Below, piece after piece: positions 43,746 through 53,167 of a stretch of DNA of 64,000 nucleotides. The notes under the pieces are model-generated. The model made no database searches. It was not told the origin of the DNA and saw only the letters and a program-made list of their open reading frames with translations. A program made the position numbers and the translations under genes. The DNA comes from Kitasatospora sp. NBC_01287 (lineage in GTDB: Bacteria > Actinomycetota > Actinomycetes > Streptomycetales > Streptomycetaceae), in contig NZ_JAPEPB010000001.1 of NCBI RefSeq assembly GCF_026340565.1, positions 6,112,001-6,176,000 on the forward strand, read 5' to 3'. Position 1 is the first letter of the stretch, and each line of letters starts with the position of its first letter.

Positions 43746-45617
43746 GTGCCCGCGACCCCTACGAACGTGCCAGAGCCCAGCCGTACCGACCCGGCGCTGA
43801 TCCGCAACTTCTGCATCATCGCCCACATCGACCACGGCAAGTCGACGCTCGCCGACCGGATGCTGCAGATCACCGGCGTGGTCGACCCCCGGCAGATGCG
43901 TGCCCAGTACCTCGACCGGATGGACATCGAGCGCGAGCGCGGCATCACCATCAAGTCGCAGGCGGTCCGCCTCCCGTGGGCCCCGCTGACCGGTGAGCAC
44001 GCGGGTACCACGCACATCCTCAACATGATCGACACCCCCGGCCACGTGGACTTCACCTACGAGGTGTCCCGCTCCCTGGCCGCCTGCGAGGGCACCGTCC
44101 TGGTGGTGGACGCCGCGCAGGGCATCGAGGCGCAGACCCTGGCCAACCTCTACCTGGCCCTGGAGAACGACCTCACGATCATCCCGGTCCTCAACAAGAT
44201 CGACCTGCCGGCCGCCCAGCCCGAGAAGTACGCCGCCGAGCTCGCGCACATCATCGGCTGCGACCCGGACGACGTGCTCAAGGTCAGCGCCAAGACCGGT
44301 CTGGGCGTCGAGGACCTGCTCGACCACGTGGTCGCGAAGATCCCGGCACCGGTGGGTGTCAAGGACGCCCCGGCCCGCGCGATGATCTTCGACTCGGTCT
44401 ACGACTCCTACCGCGGCGTGGTCACCTACGTCAGGGTGGTCGACGGCCAGCTCACCAAGCGTGAGCGGATCGCGATGATGTCCACCGGCGCCACCCACGA
44501 GCTGCTGGAGATCGGCGTCATCTCGCCCGAGCCCAAGGTCGCGGACGGCCTCGGCGTCGGCGAGGTGGGCTACATCATCACCGGCGTGAAGGACGTCCGG
44601 CAGTCCAAGGTCGGCGACACCATCACCTCGATGCACAAGGGCGCCACCGAGGCGCTGGGCGGCTACAAGGACCCGCGCCCGATGGTCTTCTCCGGCCTCT
44701 ACCCGCTGGACGGCAGCGACTACCCGCTGCTGCGCGACGCGCTGGACAAGCTGCGCCTGAACGACGCCGCACTCGTCTACGAGCCCGAGACCTCGGTCGC
44801 GCTCGGCTTCGGCTACCGCTGCGGCTTCCTCGGCCTGCTCCACCTGGAGATCATCCGGGAGCGCCTGGAGCGCGAGTTCAACCTGGACCTGATCTCCACC
44901 GCCCCGAACGTGATCTACCGGGTTGTCATGGAGGACGGCAGCGAGCACACCGTCACCAACCCGAGCGAGTTCCCCACCGGTAAGATCGCGGAGGTCTACG
45001 AGCCGGTCGTGCGCGGCACCATCCTGGCGCCGAACGACTTCGTCGGCGCGATCATGGAGCTCTGCCAGGCCCGCCGCGGCAACCTGCAGGGCATGGACTA
45101 CCTCTCCGAGGACCGGGTCGAGCTGCGGTACACCCTGCCGCTGGCCGAGATCGTCTTCGACTTCTTCGACCAGCTGAAGTCCAAGACCCGCGGCTACGGC
45201 TCCTTCGACTACGAGCCGATCGGCGAGCAGACCGCCGACCTGGTCAAGGTCGACATCCTGCTGCACGGTGACCCGGTGGACGCCTTCTCCGCGATCGTGC
45301 ACAAGGACAAGGCCTACAACTACGGCGTCATGATGGCCGGCAAGCTGCAGAAGCTGATCCCGCGCCAGCAGTTCGAGGTGCCGATCCAGGCCGCGATCGG
45401 CTCCCGGGTGATCGCCCGTGAGACGGTCCGCGCGATCCGCAAGGACGTCCTCGCCAAGTGCTACGGCGGTGACATCTCGCGCAAGCGCAAGCTGCTGGAG
45501 AAGCAGAAGGAGGGCAAGAAGCGGATGAAGATGGTCGGCCGGGTGGAGGTCCCGCAGGAGGCCTTCATCGCCGCGCTGTCCACCGACGCCGACGCCCCCA
45601 AGGACGCCAAGAAGTAG
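43746..45617 (+). CDS. lepA: Translation elongation factor 4 (LepA)
   Basis: 623 residues from GTG 43746. GTPase motifs are AHIDHGKST (G1), ERGITIKSQ (G2), DTPGHVDF (G3) and NKIDLP (G4); they are followed by domain II, the EF-G-like domains and the LepA-only C-terminal domain (EGKKRMKMVGRVEVPQEAF). LepA acts on stalled or assembling ribosomes at the membrane and in the cytoplasm. GGAG stands about 12 bases before the start. A 17-bp hairpin follows the gene. Confidence 0.97.
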   Translation: MPATPTNVPEPSRTDPALIRNFCIIAHIDHGKSTLADRMLQITGVVDPRQMRAQYLDRMDIERERGITIKSQAVRLPWAPLTGEHAGTTHILNMIDTPGHVDFTYEVSRSLAACEGTVLVVDAAQGIEAQTLANLYLALENDLTIIPVLNKIDLPAAQPEKYAAELAHIIGCDPDDVLKVSAKTGLGVEDLLDHVVAKIPAPVGVKDAPARAMIFDSVYDSYRGVVTYVRVVDGQLTKRERIAMMSTGATHELLEIGVISPEPKVADGLGVGEVGYIITGVKDVRQSKVGDTITSMHKGATEALGGYKDPRPMVFSGLYPLDGSDYPLLRDALDKLRLNDAALVYEPETSVALGFGYRCGFLGLLHLEIIRERLEREFNLDLISTAPNVIYRVVMEDGSEHTVTNPSEFPTGKIAEVYEPVVRGTILAPNDFVGAIMELCQARRGNLQGMDYLSEDRVELRYTLPLAEIVFDFFDQLKSKTRGYGSFDYEPIGEQTADLVKVDILLHGDPVDAFSAIVHKDKAYNYGVMMAGKLQKLIPRQQFEVPIQAAIGSRVIARETVRAIRKDVLAKCYGGDISRKRKLLEKQKEGKKRMKMVGRVEVPQEAFIAALSTDADAPKDAKK

Positions 45618-45630
45618 TCCGGCGCACGGC

Positions 45631-45668
45631 GAAGGGCCGCCCACCGCAAGCGCGGTGGGCGGCCCTTC
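45631..45668. terminator. Strong hairpin after lepA
   Basis: GAAGGGCCGCCCACCGC pairs perfectly over 17 bp with GCGGTGGGCGGCCCTTC around a 4-base loop, 14 bases after the lepA stop. Confidence 0.8.
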
Positions 45669-45671
45669 GGT

Positions 45672-45784
45672 ATGTCAGCCGATCAGCATGTCAGCCGATC
45701 AGCCGGCCGGCTGACCAGCCGGTCAGCCGGTCAACCGGTCAGCCGGCTGACATGCTGTGCCGGCAGCCCTGCCGCCGGCACAGC
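45672..45784. repeat. GTCAGCCG repeat and palindrome cluster
   Basis: ATGTCAGCCGATCAGC is perfectly duplicated in tandem (45672-45687, 45688-45703). CAGCATGTCAGCCG (45684-45697) is mirrored by CGGCTGACATGCTG (45744-45757), with several more CAGCCGGTC units in between. A further hairpin follows: GCTGTGCCGGC (45754-45764) with GCCGGCACAGC (45774-45784). It fills the gap between the convergent lepA and ABC genes. The last hairpin may end transcription of the ABC operon. Confidence 0.8.
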
Positions 45785-45791
45785 CGGTGGT

Positions 45792-47831
45792 TCACTCCTG
45801 CTCGGCGACCGCCTGGGCGAACTGGGCCTGGTAGAGCCGGTCGTAGGCGCCCCGGGCGGCGATCAGCTCGTCGTGCGTGCCCTGCTCCACGATCGCCCCG
45901 TTCTCCATCACCAGGATCACGTCGGCATCCCGGATGGTGGAGAGCCGGTGCGCGATGACGAAGCTGGTGCGGCCGCTGCGCAGCCGGGCCATGGCCCGCT
46001 GGATCAGCACCTCGGTGCGGGTGTCGACCGAGCTGGTGGCCTCGTCCAGGACCAGGATGCTCGGCTGGGCCAGGAACGCGCGGGCGATGGTGATCAGCTG
46101 CTTCTCGCCGGCGCTGACCCCGGTGCCCTCGTCGTCGATCACGGTGTCGTAGCCCTCGGGGAGGGTGCGCACGAAGCGGTCGACGTGGGCGGCCTTGGCG
46201 GCCTCCACGACCTGCTCCCGGGTGGCGCCGGTGGACCCGTAGGCGATGTTCTCGGCGATCGAGCCACCGAACAGCCAGGTGTCCTGGAGCACCATGCCGA
46301 TCCCCGAGCGCAGCTCCTCGCGGGACATGGCGGCGATGTCGACGCCGTCCAGGGTGATCCGGCCGCCGCTGACCTCGTAGAAGCGCATCAGCAGGTTGAC
46401 CATGGTGGTCTTGCCCGCGCCGGTCGGGCCGACGATGGCGACCGTGTGGCCGGGCTCCACCTTGAGCGAGAGGTCCTCGATCAGCGGCTTGTCGGGGGTG
46501 TAGCGGAAAGCGACGTCCTCGAAGGAGACCAGGCCGCGCAGCTCGGCGGGGCGCTCGGGGTGCAGCGGCTCGGGGGACTGCTCATCGGCGTCGAGCAGCT
46601 CGAAGACCCGCTCGGCCGAGGCGACCCCGGACTGCAGCAGGTTGGCCATGCTGGCGACCTGGGTGAGCGGCTGGCTGAACTGGCGGGAGTACTGGATGAA
46701 CGCCTGCACGTCACCGAGCGAGAGCGCGCCGCTGGCCACCCGCAGACCGCCGACCACCGCGACCGCCACGTAGTTCAGGTTGCCGATGAACATCATCGCG
46801 GGCTGGATGATCCCGGAGATGAACTGCGCCCGGAAGCTGGAGGCGAAGAGCTCCTCGTTCTCCTGGCGGAAGGTTTCGGCGGCTTCCTTCTGCCGTCCGA
46901 AGACCTTCACCAGCGCGTGACCGGTGTACATCTCCTCGATGTGCGCGTTCAGCTTGCCGGTGGTCTTCCACTGCGCGACGAACTGCGGCTGCGCCCGCTT
47001 GCCGACCCGCGCCGCGACGATCACCGAGAGCGGCACCGAGACCAGCGCGATGAGCGCGAGGATCCAGGAGATCCAGAACATCATCGCCAGCACGCCGACG
47101 ATGGTGAGCAGGGAGTTCACCACCTGGCCCATGGTCTGCTGCATGGACTGGGTGACATTGTCGATGTCGTTGGTGACCCGGCTGAGCACCTCGCCGCGCG
47201 CCTGCTTGTCGAAGTAGCTCAGCGGCAGCCGGCTGATCTTCTCCTCGACCTGGTTGCGCAGCCGGTTGGCCGTCCGGTTGATCGCGCGCGCGGCCAGCCG
47301 GCCCTGCATGATGCCGAAGACCGACGAGGCGACGTAGATCAGCAGCACCCAGAGCAGCACGGTGCCGATGGCGCTGTAGTCCATCCGCTGACCGGGGGTG
47401 AAGTGCAGGTGGCGCAGCAGCTCCGCCTGCTTCCCGTTTCCGCTGGTCGCGTAGGCCAGCGCGGTCGGGGTGGGGATCAGGCGGCCCAGCGCGCCGGCGA
47501 AGATCAGGTCGGTCGCCCGGCCGAGCAGCTTCGGGCCCGCCACCGCGCAGCCGACGCTGAGCGTGCCGAGCGCCAGCATCCCGGTCAGCGCGGCCCGCTC
47601 CGGCCGGAGCAGGCCGAGCAGCCGCTTGCCGGAGCCGGTGAAGTCCATCGACTTCTCGGCGCCCTGGCCGCTCATGAAGCGGCCGGGGCCGGCCGGCCCG
47701 CGCCGGGCCGCGGCAGCCTGCGAACCGGACGGCACATCGCCCGGCGCGGCCGGGGCGGCGGGGGCGGCGGGGGGCCCGCCCGGCTTGGCCGGGTCGGCCG
47801 GGGGTCCGCCGGCCTTCTGCGAGGTGGTCAC
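45792..47831 (-). CDS. ABC exporter, second subunit (canonical ATPase site)
   Basis: 679 residues from GTG 47831, which overlaps the stop of the upstream ABC gene as GTGA and follows GGAGGAGGCGGC. An Ala/Pro-rich N-terminus of ~60 residues precedes six membrane segments. The ATPase has Walker A GPTGAGKTT, Q-loop LQDTWLF, signature VSAGEKQL, Walker B ILVLDEATSS and H-loop IAHRLST. It pairs with the product of the upstream gene as a heterodimeric type IV exporter. This subunit keeps the catalytic glutamate; the partner does not. Substrate is unknown, with lipids, peptides or drugs typical. Confidence 0.94.
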   Translation of the reverse strand: MTTSQKAGGPPADPAKPGGPPAAPAAPAAPGDVPSGSQAAAARRGPAGPGRFMSGQGAEKSMDFTGSGKRLLGLLRPERAALTGMLALGTLSVGCAVAGPKLLGRATDLIFAGALGRLIPTPTALAYATSGNGKQAELLRHLHFTPGQRMDYSAIGTVLLWVLLIYVASSVFGIMQGRLAARAINRTANRLRNQVEEKISRLPLSYFDKQARGEVLSRVTNDIDNVTQSMQQTMGQVVNSLLTIVGVLAMMFWISWILALIALVSVPLSVIVAARVGKRAQPQFVAQWKTTGKLNAHIEEMYTGHALVKVFGRQKEAAETFRQENEELFASSFRAQFISGIIQPAMMFIGNLNYVAVAVVGGLRVASGALSLGDVQAFIQYSRQFSQPLTQVASMANLLQSGVASAERVFELLDADEQSPEPLHPERPAELRGLVSFEDVAFRYTPDKPLIEDLSLKVEPGHTVAIVGPTGAGKTTMVNLLMRFYEVSGGRITLDGVDIAAMSREELRSGIGMVLQDTWLFGGSIAENIAYGSTGATREQVVEAAKAAHVDRFVRTLPEGYDTVIDDEGTGVSAGEKQLITIARAFLAQPSILVLDEATSSVDTRTEVLIQRAMARLRSGRTSFVIAHRLSTIRDADVILVMENGAIVEQGTHDELIAARGAYDRLYQAQFAQAVAEQE

Positions 47832-49561
47832 GCCGCCTCCTCCTCGGTGAGCTGGGAGAGCACGATCTCCCGGTAGGTCGGGTTGTCGTCCATCAGCTCG
47901 CGGTGTGTGCCGGTGCCGACCACCGAGCCCTCGTCGAGGACGATGATCCGGTCGGCGTCGCGGATGGTGCTGACCCGCTGGGCCACGATCACCACGGTCG
48001 CCTCGGCCGTCTCGCGGGTGAGTGCGGCGCGCAGCCGGGCGTCGGTGGCGTAGTCCAGGGCCGAGAAGGAGTCGTCGAACAGGTAGATCTCGGGCTTGCG
48101 GACCAGCGCGCGGGCGATCGCCAGGCGCTGGCGCTGGCCGCCGGAGACGTTGCTGCCGCCCTGGGCGATCGGGGCCTCCAGACCGCCTTCCAGGCGCTCC
48201 ACGAAGTCCTTGGCCTGCGCGGTCTCCAGGGCCTGCCAGAGCTCCTCGTCGGTGGCGTCGGGCTTGCCGTAGCGCAGGTTGCTGGCCACCGTGCCGGTGA
48301 AGAGGTACGGCTTCTGCGGCACCAGGCCGACCTTCTCGGCCAGCAGGGCCGGGGCGACCTGGCGCACGTCGACCCCGTTGACCAGCACCTCGCCGTCGCT
48401 GGCGTCGATCAGTCGGGGAATCAGGCCGAGCAGCGTGCTCTTGCCGGCGCCGGTGCTGCCGATCACGGCGGTGGTCTCGCCGGGGCGGGCGGTGATGTCG
48501 ACACCGCGCAGCACCGAGGCCTCGGCCCCGGGGTAGCGGAAGTCGACACCGCGCAGCTCCAGGTGGCCGTGCGAGCGCAGCTCGGTGACCGGCGCGCTCG
48601 GCGGCACCACGCTGGACTCGGTGTCCATGACCTCGACGATGCGCTCGGCGCAGACCTCCGCGCGCGGCACCATCATGAACATGAAGGTGGCCATCATGAC
48701 GCTCATCAGGATCTGCATCAGGTAGGAGAGGAACGCGGTCAACGCGCCGATCTTCATGTCGCCGCCGGCGATCCGGTGCGCGCCGAACCAGAGCACGGCG
48801 ACGCTGGAGACGTTCACGATCAGCATCACGGACGGGAACATGAAGGCCATCAGCCGGCCGGTGCGCAGCGAGTAGTCGGTCAGCTCGTCGTTGGCGACGC
48901 CGAAGCGCTGCTGCTCGTGGCCGTCCTTGACGAAGGCGCGGATCACCCGGATACCGCTGATCTGCTCGCGCAGGATCCGGTTCACGCCGTCGATCCGGGT
49001 CTGCATGCCGCGGAAGGCCGGCCGCAGCCGGCGCACCAGCAGGCTCACCACGATGCCGAGCAGCGGCACCACGATGATCAGCAGACTGGAGAGCGGGACG
49101 TCCTGGTTGAGCGCCATGATGATGCCGCCCACGCACATGATCGGGGCGGCCACCATCAGCGTGAAGGACATCAGGACCAGCATCTGGACCTGCTGCACGT
49201 CGTTGGTGGTGCGGGTGATCAGCGAGGGGGCGCCGAACTGGCCGACCTCGCGGGCCGAGAAGCTCTGCACCCGGTCGAAGACGGCGGCCCGGATGTCCCG
49301 GCCGACCGCCATCGCGGTGCGGGCGCCGAAGTAGACGGCCCCGATCGAGCAGAGCACCTGGGCCAGCGTGACCGCCATCATCACGCCGCCGATCCGCATG
49401 ATGTAGCCGGTGTCGCCCTTGATCACGCCGCTGTCGATGATGTCGGCGTTCAGCGTCGGCAGGTAGAGCGAGGCGATGGTGGAAACCAGCTGGAGCAGGA
49501 CCAGCAGGGAGATGGGTTTGGTATAGGGCCCGAGGTGGGCCCTGAGAAGTCTGATCAGCAC
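47828..49561 (-). CDS. ABC exporter, first subunit (degenerate Walker B)
   Basis: 577 residues from GTG 49561 (LIRLLRAHLGPYTKPISLL), the start that fits the family; ATG 49603 would add 14 residues. It has six membrane segments, Walker A GSTGAGKST, signature NVSGGQRQR, and Walker B IYLFDDSFSALD, in which the catalytic Glu is replaced by Asp. Degenerate Walker B plus an intact signature is the pattern of the non-catalytic half in heterodimeric exporters such as TM287/288 and BmrCD. It is the first gene of the two-gene unit, divergent from the acyl-CoA synthetase. Confidence 0.94.
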   Translation of the reverse strand: MLIRLLRAHLGPYTKPISLLVLLQLVSTIASLYLPTLNADIIDSGVIKGDTGYIMRIGGVMMAVTLAQVLCSIGAVYFGARTAMAVGRDIRAAVFDRVQSFSAREVGQFGAPSLITRTTNDVQQVQMLVLMSFTLMVAAPIMCVGGIIMALNQDVPLSSLLIIVVPLLGIVVSLLVRRLRPAFRGMQTRIDGVNRILREQISGIRVIRAFVKDGHEQQRFGVANDELTDYSLRTGRLMAFMFPSVMLIVNVSSVAVLWFGAHRIAGGDMKIGALTAFLSYLMQILMSVMMATFMFMMVPRAEVCAERIVEVMDTESSVVPPSAPVTELRSHGHLELRGVDFRYPGAEASVLRGVDITARPGETTAVIGSTGAGKSTLLGLIPRLIDASDGEVLVNGVDVRQVAPALLAEKVGLVPQKPYLFTGTVASNLRYGKPDATDEELWQALETAQAKDFVERLEGGLEAPIAQGGSNVSGGQRQRLAIARALVRKPEIYLFDDSFSALDYATDARLRAALTRETAEATVVIVAQRVSTIRDADRIIVLDEGSVVGTGTHRELMDDNPTYREIVLSQLTEEEAA

Positions 49562-49869
49562 TCGGACACTCTCGTTGTCGACGGGATGGGGTCGCACCCT
49601 CATTTTCGGCGGTCCCGCGGTGGCTACGCGGGCTTCTCTCCTGATCCGACCATCAGTCTGGTCATCTCATCACTCCATGCACTACCAGTTCGTTGCGGTG
49701 TCAGTGGGCGGTTCCCTCTTAACAGGGGTGCCCTGTTGGCCCTAGGCTGTCGGCAGCCTTGTTACCGGCCAGTTAATTAACCGGACGGTGAACAGGCCCG
49801 GCGGGCGGTCAACCCCCCAAGCCCCCGCACGGATCCCACCCTCGGCCACCTGGTCCCCCGGAGGTCTCG
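49562..49869. promoter_or_regulatory. Divergent promoter region with inverted repeats
   Basis: The gap between the ABC operon and the acyl-CoA synthetase contains AACAGGG-gtg-CCCTGTT (49721-49737), GACCA-N6-TGGTC (near 49650) and the 8-bp palindrome TTAATTAA (49773-49780). The last is unusually AT-rich for this DNA. These are candidates for operators and promoters of both transcripts. I could not assign -35/-10 pairs securely. Confidence 0.45.
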
Positions 49870-51783
49870 TTGAGTTCAGCGCATTCCGTCATCGGCTCCG
49901 ACAAGATCGCTGGGCGCCCGGCCTCAGTGGCCCACCTGTTCCTCAGCAGGGTAGAGGCCACGCCCGACGGCGAGGCATACAGGTTCCCCGTTCCGGTCGA
50001 CGAACACGCGGCGGACGGTGCGCCCGGCGCCGAGCAGTGGCGCTCGCTCACCTGGGCGCAGACCGCCGCCCGGGTCCAGCACACGGCCGCCGGCCTGATG
50101 TCGCTCGGCATCGAGCCCGAGGACCGGGCCGCGATCGCGGCCTCCACCCGGATCGAGTGGATCATCGCCGACATGGGCAACATGTGCGCGGGTGTGGCCA
50201 CCACGACCATCTACCCGAGCACCAACGCCGACGAGACCGCCTTCATCCTGGCCAACTCCGGCAGCAAGGTCCTCTTCGCCGAGAACGCCGCCCAGCTGGC
50301 CAAGGCGGTCGACCAGCGCGACCAGCTGCCCGAGCTGCGCACCGTGGTGCTCTTCGACCTGCCGGCCGAGCGGCCCGAGCCGGCGGGCCTCACCGTGCTC
50401 ACCCTGGCCGAGCTGGAGGAGCGCGGCGCCGCCTACCTCAAGGAGCACCCGGACGCGATCCGCCGCGCGGTGGACGCCCTGGACCGCGAGCAGCTGGCCA
50501 GCCTCATCTACACCTCCGGCACCACCGGCCGCCCCAAGGGCGTCCGCCTGGTGCACGACTGCTGGGCGTACGAGGGCCTGGCCCAGCAGGAGAGCGGCCT
50601 GCTGCGCAGCGACGACGTGCAGTTCATGTGGCTGCCGCTGTCGCACGTCTTCGGCAAGTCGCTGATCTGCGGCCAGATCGCCACCGGCCACGTGATGGCG
50701 GTGGACGGCCGGGTGGACCGGATCATCCACAACCTGCCCCTGATCAGGCCGACCCTGATGGCCTCCGCGCCGCGGATCTTCGAGAAGGTCTACAACGGCA
50801 TCGCGGGCCGGGCCAGAGCCGAGGGCGGCGCCAAGTACAAGATCTTCATGTGGGCCGCGAAGGTGGCCCGCGACTACGCCAGGACCGTCCAGGAGAGCAG
50901 GCTCGCCACCGGCCGCGACAGCGCGCCGCTCGGCCTGCGGCTGCAGCACGCGCTGGCCGACAAGCTGGTCTACGCCAAGATCCGGGCGGCCTTCGGCGGC
51001 CGGCTGCGCGGCTCGGTCTCGGGCAGTGCCGCGCTGGCCCCCGAGATCGGCTACTTCTTCCTGGGCGCCGGGGTGCCGATCCTGGAGGGCTACGGCCTCA
51101 CCGAGACCAGCGCCGGCGTGGTGGTCAACCCCGCCGAGGACATCCGGGTCGGCACGGTGGGCCGGCCGCTGCCGGGCACCGAGGTCCGGATCGCCGAGGA
51201 CGGCGAGATCCTGCTGCGCGGCCCGGCCGTGATGCGCGGCTACCACGACAACCCGGAGCAGACCGCCGAGGTGCTGGAGCCCGACGGCTGGTTCCACACC
51301 GGCGACATCGGCGAGCTGGGCCCGGACGGCTACCTGCGGATCACCGACCGCAAGAAGGACATGTTCAAGACCTCCGGCGGCAAGTACGTCGCCCCCAGCG
51401 AGGTCGAGGGCAAGTTCAAGGCGATCTGCCCGTTCGTCAGCAACATCCTGGTGATCGGCAACGGCCGCAACTTCTGCACCGCGCTGATCGGGCTGGACGA
51501 GCCGGTGATCATGCAGTGGGCCGGTGAGCACGGCCTGGCCGGCAAGAGCTACGCCGAGGTGGTCGGTTCGCCGGAGGTGCGGAACCTGATCGAGGGCTTC
51601 GTCAAGAAGCTCAACGCCGAGCTGCAGCGCTGGCAGACGATCAAGAAGTTCTTCGTCCTGCCGCGTGACCTGGACGTCGAGCACGGCGAGCTCACCCCGA
51701 GCCTGAAGATCAAGCGCCCGGTGGTCGAGCGCACCTACGCCGAGGCCGTCCAGGAGATGTACGCGGGCGCCAACGAGGCCTGA
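49870..51783 (+). CDS. Long-chain fatty acid-CoA ligase (AMP-forming)
   Basis: 637 residues from TTG 49870, 5 bases after GGAGG. The adenylation motifs are YTSGTTGRPKG (~214), EGYGLTETSAG, GWFHTGDIGELG and the hinge TDRKKDMFKTSGGKYVAP; the last form is typical for long-chain acyl-CoA synthetases. It activates fatty acids via acyl-AMP for degradation or lipid synthesis at the membrane. The C-terminal TPSLKIKRPVVE holds the catalytic Lys region. The gene stands 57 bases before hemW. Confidence 0.95.
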   Translation: MSSAHSVIGSDKIAGRPASVAHLFLSRVEATPDGEAYRFPVPVDEHAADGAPGAEQWRSLTWAQTAARVQHTAAGLMSLGIEPEDRAAIAASTRIEWIIADMGNMCAGVATTTIYPSTNADETAFILANSGSKVLFAENAAQLAKAVDQRDQLPELRTVVLFDLPAERPEPAGLTVLTLAELEERGAAYLKEHPDAIRRAVDALDREQLASLIYTSGTTGRPKGVRLVHDCWAYEGLAQQESGLLRSDDVQFMWLPLSHVFGKSLICGQIATGHVMAVDGRVDRIIHNLPLIRPTLMASAPRIFEKVYNGIAGRARAEGGAKYKIFMWAAKVARDYARTVQESRLATGRDSAPLGLRLQHALADKLVYAKIRAAFGGRLRGSVSGSAALAPEIGYFFLGAGVPILEGYGLTETSAGVVVNPAEDIRVGTVGRPLPGTEVRIAEDGEILLRGPAVMRGYHDNPEQTAEVLEPDGWFHTGDIGELGPDGYLRITDRKKDMFKTSGGKYVAPSEVEGKFKAICPFVSNILVIGNGRNFCTALIGLDEPVIMQWAGEHGLAGKSYAEVVGSPEVRNLIEGFVKKLNAELQRWQTIKKFFVLPRDLDVEHGELTPSLKIKRPVVERTYAEAVQEMYAGANEA

Positions 51784-51840
51784 GCCCCCGCCCGGTCCGG
51801 TACGGCAGGGGCAACCCGCGCCGTACCGGACAATGGACGC

Positions 51841-53070
51841 ATGCCCTCCGCACTTCCCGACGGCGAGCCCGTGCCGTCCGACGGCTCGCTGCCCGCGTCC
51901 GCCCTGACCGGCCTCGGTGACCGGCCGTTCGGCTTCTACCTGCACGTGCCGTACTGCGCCACCCGCTGCGGCTACTGCGACTTCAACACGTACACCGCCA
52001 CCGAGCTGCACTCCTCCGGTGCGGTCGCCTCCCAGGAGACCTACGCGGCCAACCTGGTCGCCGAGGTCCGGCTGGCCCGCGAGGTGCTGGGGAGCGCCGA
52101 GCTGCCGGTGCGCACCGTCTTCCTCGGCGGCGGCACGCCCACCCTGCTGCCGGCCCGCGACCTGGTCGCGATGCTGGCGGCGGTCCGCGAGGAGTTCGGG
52201 CTCGCCCCGGACGCCGAGGTGACCACCGAGGCCAACCCCGAGTCGGTCGACGCGGCCTACCTGGCCGAGCTGCGCGCGGGCGGCTTCAACCGGATCTCCT
52301 TCGGCATGCAGAGCGCCCGCCCGCACGTGCTGAAGGTGCTGGACCGCCACCACACCCCGGGCCGCCCCGAGGCCTGCGTCGCCGAGGCCAGGGCGGCCGG
52401 CTTCGAGCACGTCAACCTGGACCTGATCTACGGCACGCCGGGGGAGAGCGACGAGGACTGGCGGGCCTCGCTGGCGGCCGCGATCGGTGCCGGACCCGAC
52501 CACGTCTCGGCGTACTCGCTGATCGTCGAGGAGGGCACCCGGCTGGCCGGGCGGATCAAGCGCGGCGAACTGCCGATGGTCGACGACGACGTGCACGCCG
52601 ACCGCTACCTGATCGCCGAGGAGGCGCTCGCCGCCGCCGGCTACGCCTGGTACGAGGTCTCCAACTGGGCGACCACCGAGGCGGGGCGCTGCCGCCACAA
52701 CGAGCTGTACTGGACCGGGGCCGACTGGTGGGGCGCGGGGCCGGGCGCGCACAGCCACGTCGGCGGTGTGCGGTGGTGGAACGCCAAGCACCCGGCGGCG
52801 TACGCACGGGCCCTGGCCGAGGGCCGCACGCCGGCCCAGGGGCGCGAGGTGCTGCCGGCCGAGGACCGCCGGGTCGAGCGGATCCTGCTGGAGCTGCGAC
52901 TGGTCGAGGGCTGCCCGCTCGACCTGCTCACCGCGGCCGGGCTGCGGGCCGCCGAGCGGGCGCTGGCCGACGGGCTGCTGGCCGGCGGGCCGTTCGCCGC
53001 GGGGCGGGCTGTGCTGACCCTGCGCGGGCGGCTGCTGGCGGACGCGGTGGTGCGCGACCTGGTGGACTGA
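51841..53070 (+). CDS. hemW: Radical SAM haem chaperone HemW
   Basis: 409 residues. The cluster motif is C39-ATR-C43-GY-C46 followed by DFN. The CDFN form, with Phe where HemN has a fourth Cys, marks HemW rather than the coproporphyrinogen dehydrogenase. It also has GGGTPTLL, TTEANPES and the HemN C-terminal domain. HemW binds haem and is thought to insert it into enzymes. A GACAAT element ends 6 bases before the ATG and there is no ribosome binding site, so it may be leaderless. It lies upstream of hrcA-dnaJ, as is usual. Confidence 0.95.
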   Translation: MPSALPDGEPVPSDGSLPASALTGLGDRPFGFYLHVPYCATRCGYCDFNTYTATELHSSGAVASQETYAANLVAEVRLAREVLGSAELPVRTVFLGGGTPTLLPARDLVAMLAAVREEFGLAPDAEVTTEANPESVDAAYLAELRAGGFNRISFGMQSARPHVLKVLDRHHTPGRPEACVAEARAAGFEHVNLDLIYGTPGESDEDWRASLAAAIGAGPDHVSAYSLIVEEGTRLAGRIKRGELPMVDDDVHADRYLIAEEALAAAGYAWYEVSNWATTEAGRCRHNELYWTGADWWGAGPGAHSHVGGVRWWNAKHPAAYARALAEGRTPAQGREVLPAEDRRVERILLELRLVEGCPLDLLTAAGLRAAERALADGLLAGGPFAAGRAVLTLRGRLLADAVVRDLVD

Positions 53071-53079
53071 CGGGGCCGG

Positions 53080-53156
53080 CCCCGCGCGTGCGGGGCGCTG
53101 ACGCTACTCGGCCGGGTCGACGAGCTCATCGACGGGCGACCCCCACGCGCGTGGGG
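53080..53156. terminator. Two hairpins between convergent hemW and DUF3097
   Basis: CCCCGC-gcgt-GCGGGG (53080-53095) follows hemW by 9 bases. CCCCACGCGCGTGGGG (53141-53156) is a perfect 16-bp palindrome close to the end of the DUF3097 gene. Each probably serves the nearer gene. Confidence 0.6.
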
Positions 53157-53167
53157 TGATCAGCACG

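Noticed and set aside
43107..45644. 845-codon minus-strand frame opposite lepA continuing into rpsT
   Set aside because: Only the rpsT part in another frame is real; the remainder mirrors lepA.
45672..45784. CRISPR array
   Set aside because: The repeats are tandem or inverted without unique spacers, and no cas genes are present.
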